Positions 52,085 through 61,566 of a stretch of 64,000 nt of DNA are shown here, piece after piece. Below the pieces are notes generated by a model. The model worked only from the letters and a program-made list of their open reading frames with translations. It had not been told where the DNA came from and ran no database searches. Source of the DNA: CAZAZQ01 sp964489705 (GTDB lineage: Bacteria; Zixibacteria; MSB-5A5; GN15; FEB-12); assembly GCA_964489705.1 (NCBI GenBank), contig CAZAZQ010000007.1, positions 62,001-126,000 on the forward strand, written 5' to 3'. Position numbers and translations under genes: made by a program. Every line of letters starts with the position of its first letter. Position 1 is the stretch's first letter.

Positions 52085-52801
52085 ATGGAATTGGAAGAAA
52101 AGCGCGAAGAAGAAAAACGACTGGATGACAAAGGGGTTTCCCTTCAGGGACTGACCCACGTTTTTTACAAGCCCACCGCATTTTTTACCCGCTTAAAAGA
52201 CAATCCCAAGCTCTTGGTAATCTACTTGGTCTTAGCGGTGCTGACGTTCGCCTATTGGTGGACAATTAAGGATCTCTTTGTCGAGGAAATTATCAAATCT
52301 CAGGCGTTTCAAGAACGCCTGCAAGGGATGGACCTTCCCGAGAGTGCCTACACCCTGATGGGCATCTGGCAGGCGGTGCAAAGCTCGGTGTTTATTTTCG
52401 TCGGACCTCTTCTTGCGGCGCTGCTGGCGTGGTTTTGGGGGAAGGTTCTCTATGGACGGCGGGCGACTTTCAAACAGCTCTTTTCCGTGATGATGTACGG
52501 CGAGCTTATTTATGTGGTTGGGAACCTGCTGATTCTTCCTCTGGTATTGGCGCGAAAGAGCTTGTACGTCTCGATGTCGCTGGGAGTGCTGGCGCCGGAA
52601 AAATCGTTTCAAAGTACGCTTTTTGTCGCTTTGTCCAAGCTCGACCTGTTTCTCATTTGGGAAATTATCGTCATCGGGATAGGTCTTGCCGTGGTCTTCA
52701 ACATTCCTCGAAGCAGGGGGTATCTCTTGTCCGTTTTGTCGATGGGGTTGCTTTCCATCATTCAGGTGGTATATATGGCTATTGCAAATCAGTTCGTGTA
52801 G
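52085..52801 (+). CDS. Yip1-family-like membrane protein
   Basis: The ATG at 52085 follows AAGGAGAAGG and gives 238 residues. A charged N-terminus leads into VFYKPTAFFTRLKDNP, the typical Yip1-domain opening. Five membrane helices follow (LLVIYLVLAVLTFAYWW, SVFIFVGPLLAALLAWFWG, LIYVVGNLLILPLVLA, LFLIWEIIVIGIGLAVVF, LLSVLSMGLLSIIQVVYMA). Bacterial Yip1-like proteins have no settled function. It sits 13 bases upstream of the tolC-like gene and probably opens the export operon. Confidence 0.8.
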   Translation: MELEEKREEEKRLDDKGVSLQGLTHVFYKPTAFFTRLKDNPKLLVIYLVLAVLTFAYWWTIKDLFVEEIIKSQAFQERLQGMDLPESAYTLMGIWQAVQSSVFIFVGPLLAALLAWFWGKVLYGRRATFKQLFSVMMYGELIYVVGNLLILPLVLARKSLYVSMSLGVLAPEKSFQSTLFVALSKLDLFLIWEIIVIGIGLAVVFNIPRSRGYLLSVLSMGLLSIIQVVYMAIANQFV

Positions 52802-52814
52802 GAGGAAAAGTTAT

Positions 52815-54206
52815 ATGAGGTTGTTTCGGAAATTACTCCTGATAGTCTCTTTTGTTTTTATCGCTCAGGCGGTTCAAGCCGGAGGATTAACGCTGGATGA
52901 TTGCATTGAGCTGGCGTTGAAAAACCGCTCGTCCATCATCGCCGCCAAAGGGAAAGAAACCTTAGCCAAGTGGAACCAGCGCACGGCATTGGGAGCGTTC
53001 CTTCCGTCCGTGAACCTCTCGTATTCATACAACAAGTCCAAAGAGTACGACATTACTTCCGACGTACTGGCGCCGTCGGGATACGACTATCGGATCGATA
53101 CCTTGGTCATCGGCAGCGATACTTTTCAAGTGGTCGGGCTTTCTCCGACCGGTTACCATCTCGTTTCGACCAGTTTCGGCGATCAGGATAGGACGAGCAA
53201 GTCGTTGAACATTACCGGCAATATGTCTTTATTTGATCTTGCCAATGTGTTCAATTACTTCGGCGCCCGAGCCGATCGCGCCAAAGCCCGCTTGGATGTC
53301 ATCAGTTCGGAGCAGGATTTAATTTATGCCGTCAAGGTTTCCTACTATGCATACTTGGCGTCGGTGGAAAATGTCGCCGTTCAGGAAGAGGCGGTCAAGC
53401 GAAGCAAGGAACAGTTGAAGCTCATCCAGTCGAAATTTGAGCTCGGTTCGGCGTCGAAGTCGGAGGTTCTCAAGCAAAAAGTGCAATACGGAAACGACCG
53501 TTTGGCGCTTCTTTCCGCTCAGAATCTCGTGACCTCCAACAAGGCGAACCTTGCCTACACCATCGGCTTGGACCCGGCGAAGGAAATAGAATTTTCCACC
53601 GATTATCAACCGCGCGAATTTCACGGCTCCTTGGAAGAAGCCCTCGCTTTCGGAGAGACGCACCAACCCGGTCTGCTTGCCGCCTCCAAGGATGTCGACG
53701 CCGCCAAGTATGCGGTGCGTTCCCGCTGGGCGGATTACCTCCCAAAACTGTACGGGTATGCTTCCTGGTCGTGGGCGGACGGAACCAGAGGGGATACGGT
53801 GACGTACAATTTTTCCTCGAAATCCCGTTCTATCGGGTTTCGGGTGGCGTTCAATATCTTTGACGGTTTCTACCGGGAGAGAAATTTGAACCAAGCGAAA
53901 ATATATCGCAACAATGCGTGGGCGAGCTTAGCCGAGCAGAAGAACTTGGTGACCTATAACATTAAAACGGCATATTTGGATATCGAGAAGATAAAAGAGC
54001 AGAAAAAGGTGGCGCAGGAGAACGTCGAAGCCGCTGAGGAAGATTTGAAAATAACCCAAGAGAAATACAACCTCGGATCGGCGACCATCTTGGATTTATT
54101 GGATGCCCAGGTTTCTTTGAAAAGCGCCCAAGTCTCCCTCATTCGGGCGGATTTTGACTTGAACTTGGCGATTGCCAAACTGGAAAACGCCATGGGGAAG
54201 ATGTAA
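52815..54206 (+). CDS. TolC-family outer-membrane efflux protein
   Basis: The ATG at 52815 has AGGAGG at 8 bases and gives 463 residues; a longer upstream frame overlaps the preceding gene and was rejected. A signal peptide (LLLIVSFVFIAQAVQA) leads into LTLDDCIELALKNR, the standard opening of the family. Two duplicated coiled-coil halves follow (about 30-230 and 240-460), with FELGSASKSEVLKQKV and YNLGSATILDLLDAQVSL as the paired helix turns. It forms the trimeric outer-membrane channel of the export system encoded by the next four genes. Confidence 0.92.
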   Translation: MRLFRKLLLIVSFVFIAQAVQAGGLTLDDCIELALKNRSSIIAAKGKETLAKWNQRTALGAFLPSVNLSYSYNKSKEYDITSDVLAPSGYDYRIDTLVIGSDTFQVVGLSPTGYHLVSTSFGDQDRTSKSLNITGNMSLFDLANVFNYFGARADRAKARLDVISSEQDLIYAVKVSYYAYLASVENVAVQEEAVKRSKEQLKLIQSKFELGSASKSEVLKQKVQYGNDRLALLSAQNLVTSNKANLAYTIGLDPAKEIEFSTDYQPREFHGSLEEALAFGETHQPGLLAASKDVDAAKYAVRSRWADYLPKLYGYASWSWADGTRGDTVTYNFSSKSRSIGFRVAFNIFDGFYRERNLNQAKIYRNNAWASLAEQKNLVTYNIKTAYLDIEKIKEQKKVAQENVEAAEEDLKITQEKYNLGSATILDLLDAQVSLKSAQVSLIRADFDLNLAIAKLENAMGKM

Positions 54207-54278
54207 ACGGGCGATGATGGTCTTTCCTGTTGACGAGCCTCGAACGCCATTGTCTGCAGCATGTGAGGAAAAGGTAGA

Positions 54279-55604
54279 ATGAAAAAGATATTGTTGATTG
54301 TTTTTATTGTTGTCGTCGTTGTTGGTCTCATCGTTGTCAACTTGAAGATGAACACCACCAACGCCATTCCGGTTCAAGCCGACACCGCCAAAAAACGGGA
54401 TATTACCGAAACGGTTTCCGCCTCCGGCAGAATCCAACCGCGGACGAAGGTCGACATCACCTCCGAGATAAACGGGGAAATCATCGGGCTCTATGTGAAA
54501 GAAGGGGATTACGTCAACGCGGGCGATTTGCTTGTCGTGCTCGACACCGTCCAACTGCGTTCCGACGTGGACCAGGCGCGCTATGCGCTGAACGAAGTGA
54601 AAGCCCGGCTCGAAGGCGCCAGAACCTCTTTGGAGCAGGCACAGGAAGAATACGAGCGGCAACAACGGCTCTTTGAGAACAACTTGACTTCTGAGACGAT
54701 GCTCAACAACGCCAAGTATGCCTATCTGAATGCTAAAGCCTCATACGAAGCCATTCAAGCCCAAGCCAAGCAGACCCAAGCCCGTTTGGAGAAGCAGTTG
54801 GATAATTTAAGCAAGGCGAAAATAATCGCCCCCATGTCGGGTATCATCACCTACTTGGATTGCGAGGTGGGTGAGATTGCCGCCGCCCAAACGGCGTTTA
54901 CCCAGGGAAAAGTGCTTATGACCATCGCCAACCTAGACGTCTTCGAGGTCGAAGTGGAAGTGGACGAAACCGAAATCGTCAAAGTCGAGCTTGGACAGGA
55001 AGCGGAAATTGAAATTGACGCTTTCCCCGATACGACGTTCAAGGGAGAGGTTATCGAAATCGGCAACACGGCGATTGTTTCGGGGCTGGGAACGCAAGAC
55101 CAAGCCACCAACTTCAAGGTGAAAGTGGCGTTCAAGGAACCGAACGTAAAAATCCGCCCCGGCATGTCCGCCACCGTGGATATTACGACGGCGTACCACC
55201 CGCAAACCTTGGCGATACCGTACAGCGCGGTAGTGATGCGCTCGGTGAGCGTCGACTCCCTGAGGAAAGCCCGGGCGGAAAAGTCTTCCCACGATGAAGA
55301 CTCTCTCTCTCGGAGCGATCCCGACAGCGCCGCCGATACCGTAGCCGAAGCGAGCTCTCATGGCTCTTCCTCCGAGGAAGAAATCAAGCGGAAAGAACTC
55401 AAAGGGGTGTACGTTATCCGGGAGGGGAAAGCACATTTCGTGGAGATAGAGACCGGCATTGCGGATCAAAAGTTCATTGAAGTGACTTCCGGTCTGGCGG
55501 TAGGCGACTCGGTGGTGACGGGACCGTATCGAGTCTTGCGCAATATAAAGGAAGGAGATGCGGTGAAGGTTGAAAAAAAGCGCAAGGGAAGAAGGAAAAG
55601 GTAA
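54279..55604 (+). CDS. MacA-like periplasmic adaptor protein
   Basis: The 441-residue HlyD/RND-type membrane-fusion protein is anchored by one N-terminal helix (KILLIVFIVVVVVGLIVVN). The lipoyl half-motifs are SEINGEIIGLYVKEGDYVNAG and IIAPMSGIITYLDCEVGE in shortened form, around a coiled coil (YERQQRLFENNLTSETML). A beta-barrel domain and a membrane-proximal domain follow. A Ser/Asp/Glu-rich insert (SSHDEDSLSRSDPDSAADT) at about 340-365 is unusual. The adaptor links the inner-membrane ABC transporter with the TolC-like channel. Three bases separate it from the ATPase gene. Confidence 0.9.
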   Translation: MKKILLIVFIVVVVVGLIVVNLKMNTTNAIPVQADTAKKRDITETVSASGRIQPRTKVDITSEINGEIIGLYVKEGDYVNAGDLLVVLDTVQLRSDVDQARYALNEVKARLEGARTSLEQAQEEYERQQRLFENNLTSETMLNNAKYAYLNAKASYEAIQAQAKQTQARLEKQLDNLSKAKIIAPMSGIITYLDCEVGEIAAAQTAFTQGKVLMTIANLDVFEVEVEVDETEIVKVELGQEAEIEIDAFPDTTFKGEVIEIGNTAIVSGLGTQDQATNFKVKVAFKEPNVKIRPGMSATVDITTAYHPQTLAIPYSAVVMRSVSVDSLRKARAEKSSHDEDSLSRSDPDSAADTVAEASSHGSSSEEEIKRKELKGVYVIREGKAHFVEIETGIADQKFIEVTSGLAVGDSVVTGPYRVLRNIKEGDAVKVEKKRKGRRKR

Positions 55605-55607
55605 CTT

Positions 55608-56288
55608 ATGCCGTTGATTGAAACCCGCAACTTGTGGAAGACCTACGTGATGGGTGCCGAGGAAGTGCACGCTCTCCGGGGCGTTTCCATCACCATTGAA
55701 AAAGGGGAGTATGTTGCCATCATGGGACCTTCCGGCTCCGGGAAGTCGACCTTGATGAACCTTATCGGGTGTCTTGATACGCCGACGAAAGGGGAGTACT
55801 TTCTGAACGGCAGAAAAGTAAGCACGATGCTCGACGACGAGCTGGCAAACGTCCGGAACCGGGAAATCGGTTTCGTGTTCCAAACTTTCAATCTTCTGCC
55901 GCGAGCGACAGCTTTGCACAACGTCGAGCTGCCGCTGGTGTACAACGGGACGCCGGCGCATGAGCGGAAAGCGAAAGCGGAGGCGGCGTTACGGAAAGTC
56001 GATCTGCAGGAGCGGATGTATCACAAGCCGAGCGAACTCTCCGGCGGTCAGCGCCAGCGGGTGGCGTTGGCGCGGGCGTTGGTTAACAACCCTTCTCTTT
56101 TGTTGGCGGACGAACCGACCGGCAATCTGGACAGTAAAACGTCCGATGAAATCATGAAGCTGTTCGATCAGCTTCATGCGCAAGGAAACACGATTATCGT
56201 CGTAACTCACGAGGTCAGCATCGCCCAACATGCCCATCGTATTCTCTCCATTTTGGACGGTGAGATTGAATCGGATAAACGAATTTAA
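55608..56288 (+). CDS. MacB/LolD-type ABC transporter ATPase
   Basis: The 226-residue ATPase has Walker A GPSGSGKSTLMNLIG, Q-loop FQTFNLLPRATALHNVELP, signature LSGGQRQRVALARAL, Walker B LLLADEPTGNLDSKTS and H-loop VVTHEVSIAQHA. ATALHNVELPLVY is typical of the MacB/LolD/FtsE group. It energises the two permeases that follow, in an arrangement where ATPase and permease are separate rather than fused as in E. coli MacB. Confidence 0.93.
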   Translation: MPLIETRNLWKTYVMGAEEVHALRGVSITIEKGEYVAIMGPSGSGKSTLMNLIGCLDTPTKGEYFLNGRKVSTMLDDELANVRNREIGFVFQTFNLLPRATALHNVELPLVYNGTPAHERKAKAEAALRKVDLQERMYHKPSELSGGQRQRVALARALVNNPSLLLADEPTGNLDSKTSDEIMKLFDQLHAQGNTIIVVTHEVSIAQHAHRILSILDGEIESDKRI

Positions 56289-56311
56289 GCGGAGAGTCTC
56301 AACGAGAACCT

Positions 56312-57535
56312 ATGGTAGCCTTTTCTCTGATTAAAATCGCTTTTCACGCCCTTTTGGCAAATAAGCTGCGTTCCGGCTTGACCCTGCTGGGGGTGATTAT
56401 CGGGGTCACCTCGGTAATGACGATTATTTCCGCCTTGGAGGGTATGATGCAGGGGGTGGAAAACGAGCTTGACCGTTTAGGCCCGGCGACCTTTATCGTC
56501 AGCACTATCGGCGGGGTTATCACCTCGCGGGAACAATACCTGGAGATGCTGAAGCGCAAGCCGTTGAAGGTGAAGATGGTCGATTATATCGTGGAGGGAT
56601 GCGATTTATGCGAAAAGGTGTGTCCTCGGGCGGGTACTCGGGCGCGGGTCAAGTATAAAGATAAATCTTTGCGGAATGTTTCAGTACGGGGCTCGACCTA
56701 TAATTTAATCGACATCGTCGACATCGAAGTTGCCCAAGGGAGGTTCTACTCGTATGAAGATGACCTTCACCGGCGGCAGGTCGCTTTCATCGGAGATTTT
56801 GTTCGTGAGGAGTTCTTTGGAGGAGTCGATCCCATCGGCAAGGATATTCGTATCGGCGGAAAACGGTATACGGTTATCGGCGTTGCCAAAAAGCGCGGCT
56901 CGACATTCGGGAACAACGAAGACAATTTTGTTTCCATTCCCTTTTCCACGTTTGTCAAGCAGTTCGGCGAACCACGCCGAAGCCTTCGCTTTATCATCAA
57001 GGCGACCTCGGTGGAACATCTTCGAGAAGCTATGGACCAGGTGCGGATGGTACTGCGTTCCCAGCGCCATGTGCCGTACAACAAGCCGGATGATTTTTCG
57101 ATGCTCACCGCGGACGATATTCTCCAAACGCTCAATTCCGTTACCCGTCTGTTTCGTCTGGCGTTGGTGGGAATTTCCTCCATTTCGTTGGTGGTCGGCG
57201 GCATTGTGGTGATGAACATCATGATGGTCTCGGTCACGGAGCGTACCCGCGAGATCGGCATTCGCAAGTCAGTCGGTGCCAAGCGCAAACATATCCTTCT
57301 CCAATTCTTGTTTGAAGCCCTGATGACCACGTCCACCGGGGGAATCATCGGCATTGTCTTGGGCTTTCTCATCGCCAAGTCGTTGGTCGGCTTGATTGAC
57401 ATGGAGATATCCCCCTCGATTTTTGCCATTACCGCCGGGCTGGTGATTTCGACCGGCACCGGGCTGATTTTCGGGATTTACCCGGCGCTGAAAGCCGCGC
57501 GCATGGATCCGATCAAGGCGTTGAGTTATGAGTAA
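56312..57535 (+). CDS. MacB/FtsX-type ABC permease 1
   Basis: The 407-residue inner-membrane protein has one N-terminal helix (LTLLGVIIGVTSVMTIIS), a large periplasmic domain (about 60-265) and three C-terminal helices in the FtsX fold (SVTERTREIGIRKSVGAKR between helices 2 and 3). The periplasmic domain contains GCDLCEKVCPRAGTRARVK (about residues 94-112), a C-x2-C-x3-C-P cluster that is unusual for the family. Its periplasmic part and end (ARMDPIKALSYE) align with permease 2, so the pair arose by duplication and may form a heterodimer. Confidence 0.9.
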   Translation: MVAFSLIKIAFHALLANKLRSGLTLLGVIIGVTSVMTIISALEGMMQGVENELDRLGPATFIVSTIGGVITSREQYLEMLKRKPLKVKMVDYIVEGCDLCEKVCPRAGTRARVKYKDKSLRNVSVRGSTYNLIDIVDIEVAQGRFYSYEDDLHRRQVAFIGDFVREEFFGGVDPIGKDIRIGGKRYTVIGVAKKRGSTFGNNEDNFVSIPFSTFVKQFGEPRRSLRFIIKATSVEHLREAMDQVRMVLRSQRHVPYNKPDDFSMLTADDILQTLNSVTRLFRLALVGISSISLVVGGIVVMNIMMVSVTERTREIGIRKSVGAKRKHILLQFLFEALMTTSTGGIIGIVLGFLIAKSLVGLIDMEISPSIFAITAGLVISTGTGLIFGIYPALKAARMDPIKALSYE

Positions 57536-57544
57536 GGTAAAGCC

Positions 57545-58795
57545 ATGATTCTGACGCCGATTGAAATCAAGGATGCTGTTCTTATCGCTTTGTCGTCACT
57601 GCAAGCAAACAAGCTGCGCTCGTGGTTGACGATTCTCGGGGTGATGATCGGAGTGGCGTCGGTGATATGTTTGGCGTCCATCATCAACGGGCTCAACGGG
57701 GCGATGAATGAAGAAATCGATCGGCTCGGCTCGAATATCATTTATGTGACACGGTTTCCTTTTGACGCTGAGCGCGACAAACTGACCGAGGAAGAGCGGA
57801 ATCGGCCGCCAATTACCATCGGAGAGGCGGAGGCAATTTTGAAATACTGTCCCACCGTGGAGGGAGTGTCCCCTCAGAATTATTATTTCAAGCCGGGCGG
57901 AAACGAGGTAAAGTACAAAAACCGTAAAGCCAGCCGGGCTTTTGTCATGGGAACCTGGCCTGATTACATCCGGGTGAACAACAGTTCTCTCAAGGTGGGT
58001 CGTTTTTTAACGGATATCGACGAGCGGGGGCAGGCGATGGTCTGTGTGTTAGGGCACGATATCGCCGAGGTGCTGTTCGAAGGGGAAGACCCGATCGACA
58101 AGGAAATCCGGGTTAATTCCAACAAGATGCGGGTAGTTGGGGTCTTGGAGGAACGAAAATCAAGCTTCGGCAACGACAACGAAAACAGCTATGTCATCAT
58201 TCCCCTGTCCACTTTTACGAAGTTGTACAAATGGGAAAAGGCGCTCTTTTTGACGGTGCGGGCTCGCAGTTACGACGAAATAGAGCAAGCCAAGGAAGAA
58301 ATCATCAGCACCTTGCGGGTATATCGAAAAGTGCCGTTCAACAAAGAAAACAACTTTGCCCTCTCCACTCAGGAGACCTTCAAGGAGTTTATCGGTGAAG
58401 TGACCAAGTATATCTACTTGGCGATGATTATCATCACCTCGGTGGGTTTGATGGTAGGAGGGATCGGCGTGATGAACATCATGTTGGTGTCCGTCACCGA
58501 ACGCACCCGTGAAATCGGTATTCGCAAAGCCATCGGCGCCAAACGCTCGAATATCCTTCTCCAATTCCTGACCGAGGCAATGACCCTTTCGGGCACCGGT
58601 GGCGTCATCGGCATTATCTTCGGCATTGGGTTGGGGTTGTTTATCAATGCCCAGTTGAACTTTCCTCTGACGATTCCTGTCTTTTGGGTAGTGGTGGGGT
58701 TTGTGGTCGCCGTGTCGGTCGGGTTGGTCTCCGGTATTTATCCTGCTGTAAAAGCCGCCCGATTGGATCCTATCGAAGCCCTCCGCTACGAGTAG
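57545..58795 (+). CDS. MacB/FtsX-type ABC permease 2
   Basis: The 416-residue paralogue of the upstream permease has the same layout: N-terminal helix (LTILGVMIGVASVICLAS), periplasmic MacB-PCD domain (about 60-285), FtsX motif SVTERTREIGIRKAIGAKRS, and end AARLDPIEALRYE. At the position of the upstream Cys cluster it has only one Cys (ILKYCPTVEGVSP), the ordinary form. It is the last gene of the operon, 9 bases after permease 1. Confidence 0.92.
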   Translation: MILTPIEIKDAVLIALSSLQANKLRSWLTILGVMIGVASVICLASIINGLNGAMNEEIDRLGSNIIYVTRFPFDAERDKLTEEERNRPPITIGEAEAILKYCPTVEGVSPQNYYFKPGGNEVKYKNRKASRAFVMGTWPDYIRVNNSSLKVGRFLTDIDERGQAMVCVLGHDIAEVLFEGEDPIDKEIRVNSNKMRVVGVLEERKSSFGNDNENSYVIIPLSTFTKLYKWEKALFLTVRARSYDEIEQAKEEIISTLRVYRKVPFNKENNFALSTQETFKEFIGEVTKYIYLAMIIITSVGLMVGGIGVMNIMLVSVTERTREIGIRKAIGAKRSNILLQFLTEAMTLSGTGGVIGIIFGIGLGLFINAQLNFPLTIPVFWVVVGFVVAVSVGLVSGIYPAVKAARLDPIEALRYE

Positions 58796-59018
58796 CACTC
58801 TCTAACCCGTGGCACCCAGCCCACCTTGGTTGCTTTATCATTTTGGGAGAGTTCTGTCTCCTTGCGGTCGCTATGAATCACTCTTAGGGTGTGTGTCAGG
58901 AACCCCCAGGGGCTTGTTTCGTGTAGGGCGGACATCTTCGTTTACCTCTTTCCCGAAGTGAAGCGGTTCAGAAAATTTGCCACGCATAATTTCGTGGTGA
59001 TAAGGAATGATGAGTGAC

Positions 59019-59738
59019 TTACGAAATTCTCTTTTGCTCTTCTGGCTGAACTGAGCTAATGCGAGGCATCAGAGTTACGAACCGAGTTATAACTAAACTG
59101 ATGAAGATAGTACCTAGAATTCCTTGAATCGATGCAATAAGCCGTGCTATTTCAAGAGGTTTAAGATCACCATATCCAATGGTTAGCTGTGTAATAGCGC
59201 TGAAGTAATATGCATCAATAGGAGACGATGCATTTTCTATCTTGTCAATAATAACACTATAAACAATGCCGAAGGCAAAGATAATTTCAAAGTAGTTCCA
59301 TAAAGTTAGCACAAGAGTACGTGTAATTCCTGAAACAGAGTGTCTTCGTGATACACGTAGGTGATCAAACAAGGTCATGTTCACAGTTACTTGAAGGATA
59401 TTGAAAACATGAAATAGTGGGACGATTAAGCAAATCCTGCTAACAGTTCCTCTTGCATAAGGGGCTATCAGTGCGCAGGTAGCAAGTACTCCAAACCAAG
59501 CAAGAATATAGAAATCGATCTGATGACTTCTTTTGATTGTCATTTTTTCTACATCGGCGTCAGATATCTGCCTGTCATGTGCCTCTTTACGTGAGAGAAA
59601 AAAGAGGGTTGCTGGTGATAGTAATTGAATAGTAAAGAAGAAACGCTCAATTGCAAATGTCATTGGGCTATAGCGCTTGAGTTCTTGAAGCGGCTCAGTT
59701 AATTGGAAAAAGTGCTTCCACCTGTTAAGTAGCCTCAT
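59019..59738 (-). CDS. Two-pore-helix type potassium channel protein
   Basis: The 239-residue membrane protein has four to five hydrophobic segments and a K+ selectivity filter: ITQLTIGYGDLKPLEIARL, with the TIGYGD signature followed by an inner helix (IQGILGTIFISLVITRFV). No cytoplasmic RCK domain follows. The coding region is distinctly AT-richer than its neighbours, and it lies alone between non-coding stretches of about 220 and 255 bases. This points to recent acquisition. A K+ channel beside a K+-dependent pyrophosphatase about 7 kb away may be coincidence. Confidence 0.85.
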   Translation of the reverse strand: MRLLNRWKHFFQLTEPLQELKRYSPMTFAIERFFFTIQLLSPATLFFLSRKEAHDRQISDADVEKMTIKRSHQIDFYILAWFGVLATCALIAPYARGTVSRICLIVPLFHVFNILQVTVNMTLFDHLRVSRRHSVSGITRTLVLTLWNYFEIIFAFGIVYSVIIDKIENASSPIDAYYFSAITQLTIGYGDLKPLEIARLIASIQGILGTIFISLVITRFVTLMPRISSVQPEEQKRIS

Positions 59739-59968
59739 TCTGCCTCCTTACGTTTGCTGTATTTGACGTCTCAGATGCTAATATAGACCTGAAGTATCAA
59801 GGTTGTCTATACCATTTTGTAAAAAGCACGTATCCTTGTGTCTGTGCCTTATGTCGAGAGGGCAAGCAGTGGGGCACCCCAAAAGTGCAGGTAAATGTGA
59901 GGTGCTCCACGGCTTGCCGCGGGAAAACATAAGTTTTCCTCTCTTCCTGTGAGTTATGGGTGACGAAA

Positions 59969-59988
59969 GCCGCCGGGAGATCGGCGGC
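59969..59988 (-). terminator. Possible weak terminator after nnr
   Basis: GCCGCC/GGCGGC (59969-59974 and 59983-59988) form a GC-rich 6-bp stem with an 8-base loop, five bases after the nnr stop. Only TTTC follows, so termination may be partial. Confidence 0.45.
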
Positions 59989-59993
59989 AAGGT

Positions 59994-61547
59994 TTACATC
60001 AGCGAAAAGGCTGCCGGTAAGTAGTCAATCATATCTCCGGCAATGAGCGAGCGTTCCGTGATTTCGTCGGCGGCAATGTCGCCCGCCAAACCGTGGATAT
60101 ACGCCCCTGCCACCGCCGCATCGAGCGCCGAGAGCCCTTGCGCCAGCAACGAGCCGATAATCCCGGAGAGAACATCCCCGGAACCGCCGGTTGCCATACC
60201 GTTGTTACCGGTCGGGTTGAGATAGCACGAGCCGCTCGGCTCGGCAATGAGGGTCGGGCTGCCTTTGAGGACGAGAGTGCATTGCAGTTCCGCCGCAGCG
60301 GTCAAAGCGGTGGCGATACGCTCATGGATGTCGGATTCGGGCGGCGCGGTTTTTCCGGTCAGACGCTTGAACTCGCCGGGATGGGGGGTAAGAACAAGGC
60401 GGTCGGGTGCTTTCAAGTCGTGGAGAAGCTCCGTATGTCCGACCAGAGCGTTCAATCCGTCGGCGTCGATGATTGCCGGTTTGTCGAGTTTGGAGAGAAA
60501 GCGTCGTACCAGTTCTTGTGTCTCGTGGTGCGTTCCCAAGCCGGGACCGATGATGACCGCATCATGCTCCGCCGCAACTTTCCGCACTTCTCCCAAGCAG
60601 CGCAAAGCCAAAGCGCCTTTTTTGGCAACGTCGGGGAGCGGCAATGCTGTTGCTTCCATGATTAATGGGGCAATCAAAGGAAGGGTGGTGCGAGGACAGC
60701 CGATTTTGACCAAACCGCAGCCGCTGCGGTATGCCGACTTCGCCGCCATGGCAGCCGCACCCGTCAAGCCGGTGGAACCGGCAAGTACGAAGACCTTTCC
60801 GAAATCTCCCTTATGTCCGTCGGGCTTTCGTGCCGGGAGTTTGGCGGTAACCAGCGAAAGGGTCGTCAAATCGACCGGCAGGTGGAAGCGTTCGATAATT
60901 TCGTCGGGGATGCCGATGGGGACGACGAATACGTCCCCTGCCAGTTCCCGTCCCGGGGAAATGTACAAGCCGTATTTCGGCAATGCCAAGGGGAAAGTAT
61001 AATTCGCCTGTATCACCGCTCCTTCGGAGGTGCCGGTGTCGGCGTTGAGCCCGGAAGGTAAATCCACCGAGATGACAGTTTTTCCTTCCTGCCGATTGAT
61101 ATATTCAATAATTTCCGCCGCCAACCCACGCGGAGCGCCGCTGAAACCGGTGCCGAAAATGGCATCAATGATATAGTCACATTCCAATTTTTCCGGGAGG
61201 GCTTCAAGGGAAGACACTTCCACCAAATTCATGTCCAGCCCCACGGCGCGGTCGAAGTTCAACCGGGCATCAGCAGAAAGCTTTTCCAAAGGACCCATGA
61301 AATAAATCGTCACCTCGACACCGGCTTGGAAAAGATATCGACTGACGACGTAACCGTCGCCGCCGTTGTTGCCTTTTCCGCAAAACACGGCGACTTTCCC
61401 TTTACCGGAAGATGGCATGATGTGATTCAGGATATGTTCGGCGATGCCTCGCCCGGCGTTCTCCATCAAGTCCGGACCCGACACGTAACCGCCGTCGATG
61501 GTAGCGGCGTCCACCTGCCGCATTTGCTCAGCCGTGACTAACTTCAT
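59994..61547 (-). CDS. nnr: Bifunctional NAD(P)H-hydrate epimerase / ADP-dependent dehydratase
   Basis: The 517-residue protein repairs hydrated NAD(P)H. The N-terminal YjeF epimerase domain (residues 1-215) has AVFCGKGNNGGDGYVVSRYL and VISVDLPSGLNADTG. The C-terminal ribokinase-like dehydratase domain (about 225-517) has GHKGDFGKVFVLAGS, VLTPHPGEFKRL and NGMATGGSGDVLSGIIG with the catalytic Asp. The fused form is the usual bacterial one. It follows lon by 19 bases on the same strand. Confidence 0.95.
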   Translation of the reverse strand: MKLVTAEQMRQVDAATIDGGYVSGPDLMENAGRGIAEHILNHIMPSSGKGKVAVFCGKGNNGGDGYVVSRYLFQAGVEVTIYFMGPLEKLSADARLNFDRAVGLDMNLVEVSSLEALPEKLECDYIIDAIFGTGFSGAPRGLAAEIIEYINRQEGKTVISVDLPSGLNADTGTSEGAVIQANYTFPLALPKYGLYISPGRELAGDVFVVPIGIPDEIIERFHLPVDLTTLSLVTAKLPARKPDGHKGDFGKVFVLAGSTGLTGAAAMAAKSAYRSGCGLVKIGCPRTTLPLIAPLIMEATALPLPDVAKKGALALRCLGEVRKVAAEHDAVIIGPGLGTHHETQELVRRFLSKLDKPAIIDADGLNALVGHTELLHDLKAPDRLVLTPHPGEFKRLTGKTAPPESDIHERIATALTAAAELQCTLVLKGSPTLIAEPSGSCYLNPTGNNGMATGGSGDVLSGIIGSLLAQGLSALDAAVAGAYIHGLAGDIAADEITERSLIAGDMIDYLPAAFSLM

Positions 61548-61566
61548 CCGATGAATCCTTTGTCTC

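Noticed and set aside
56588..56650. Reading the Cys cluster of permease 1 as a true [4Fe-4S] ferredoxin domain
   Set aside because: The second half of a ferredoxin motif is missing and the segment lies in the periplasmic domain of a MacB-type permease.
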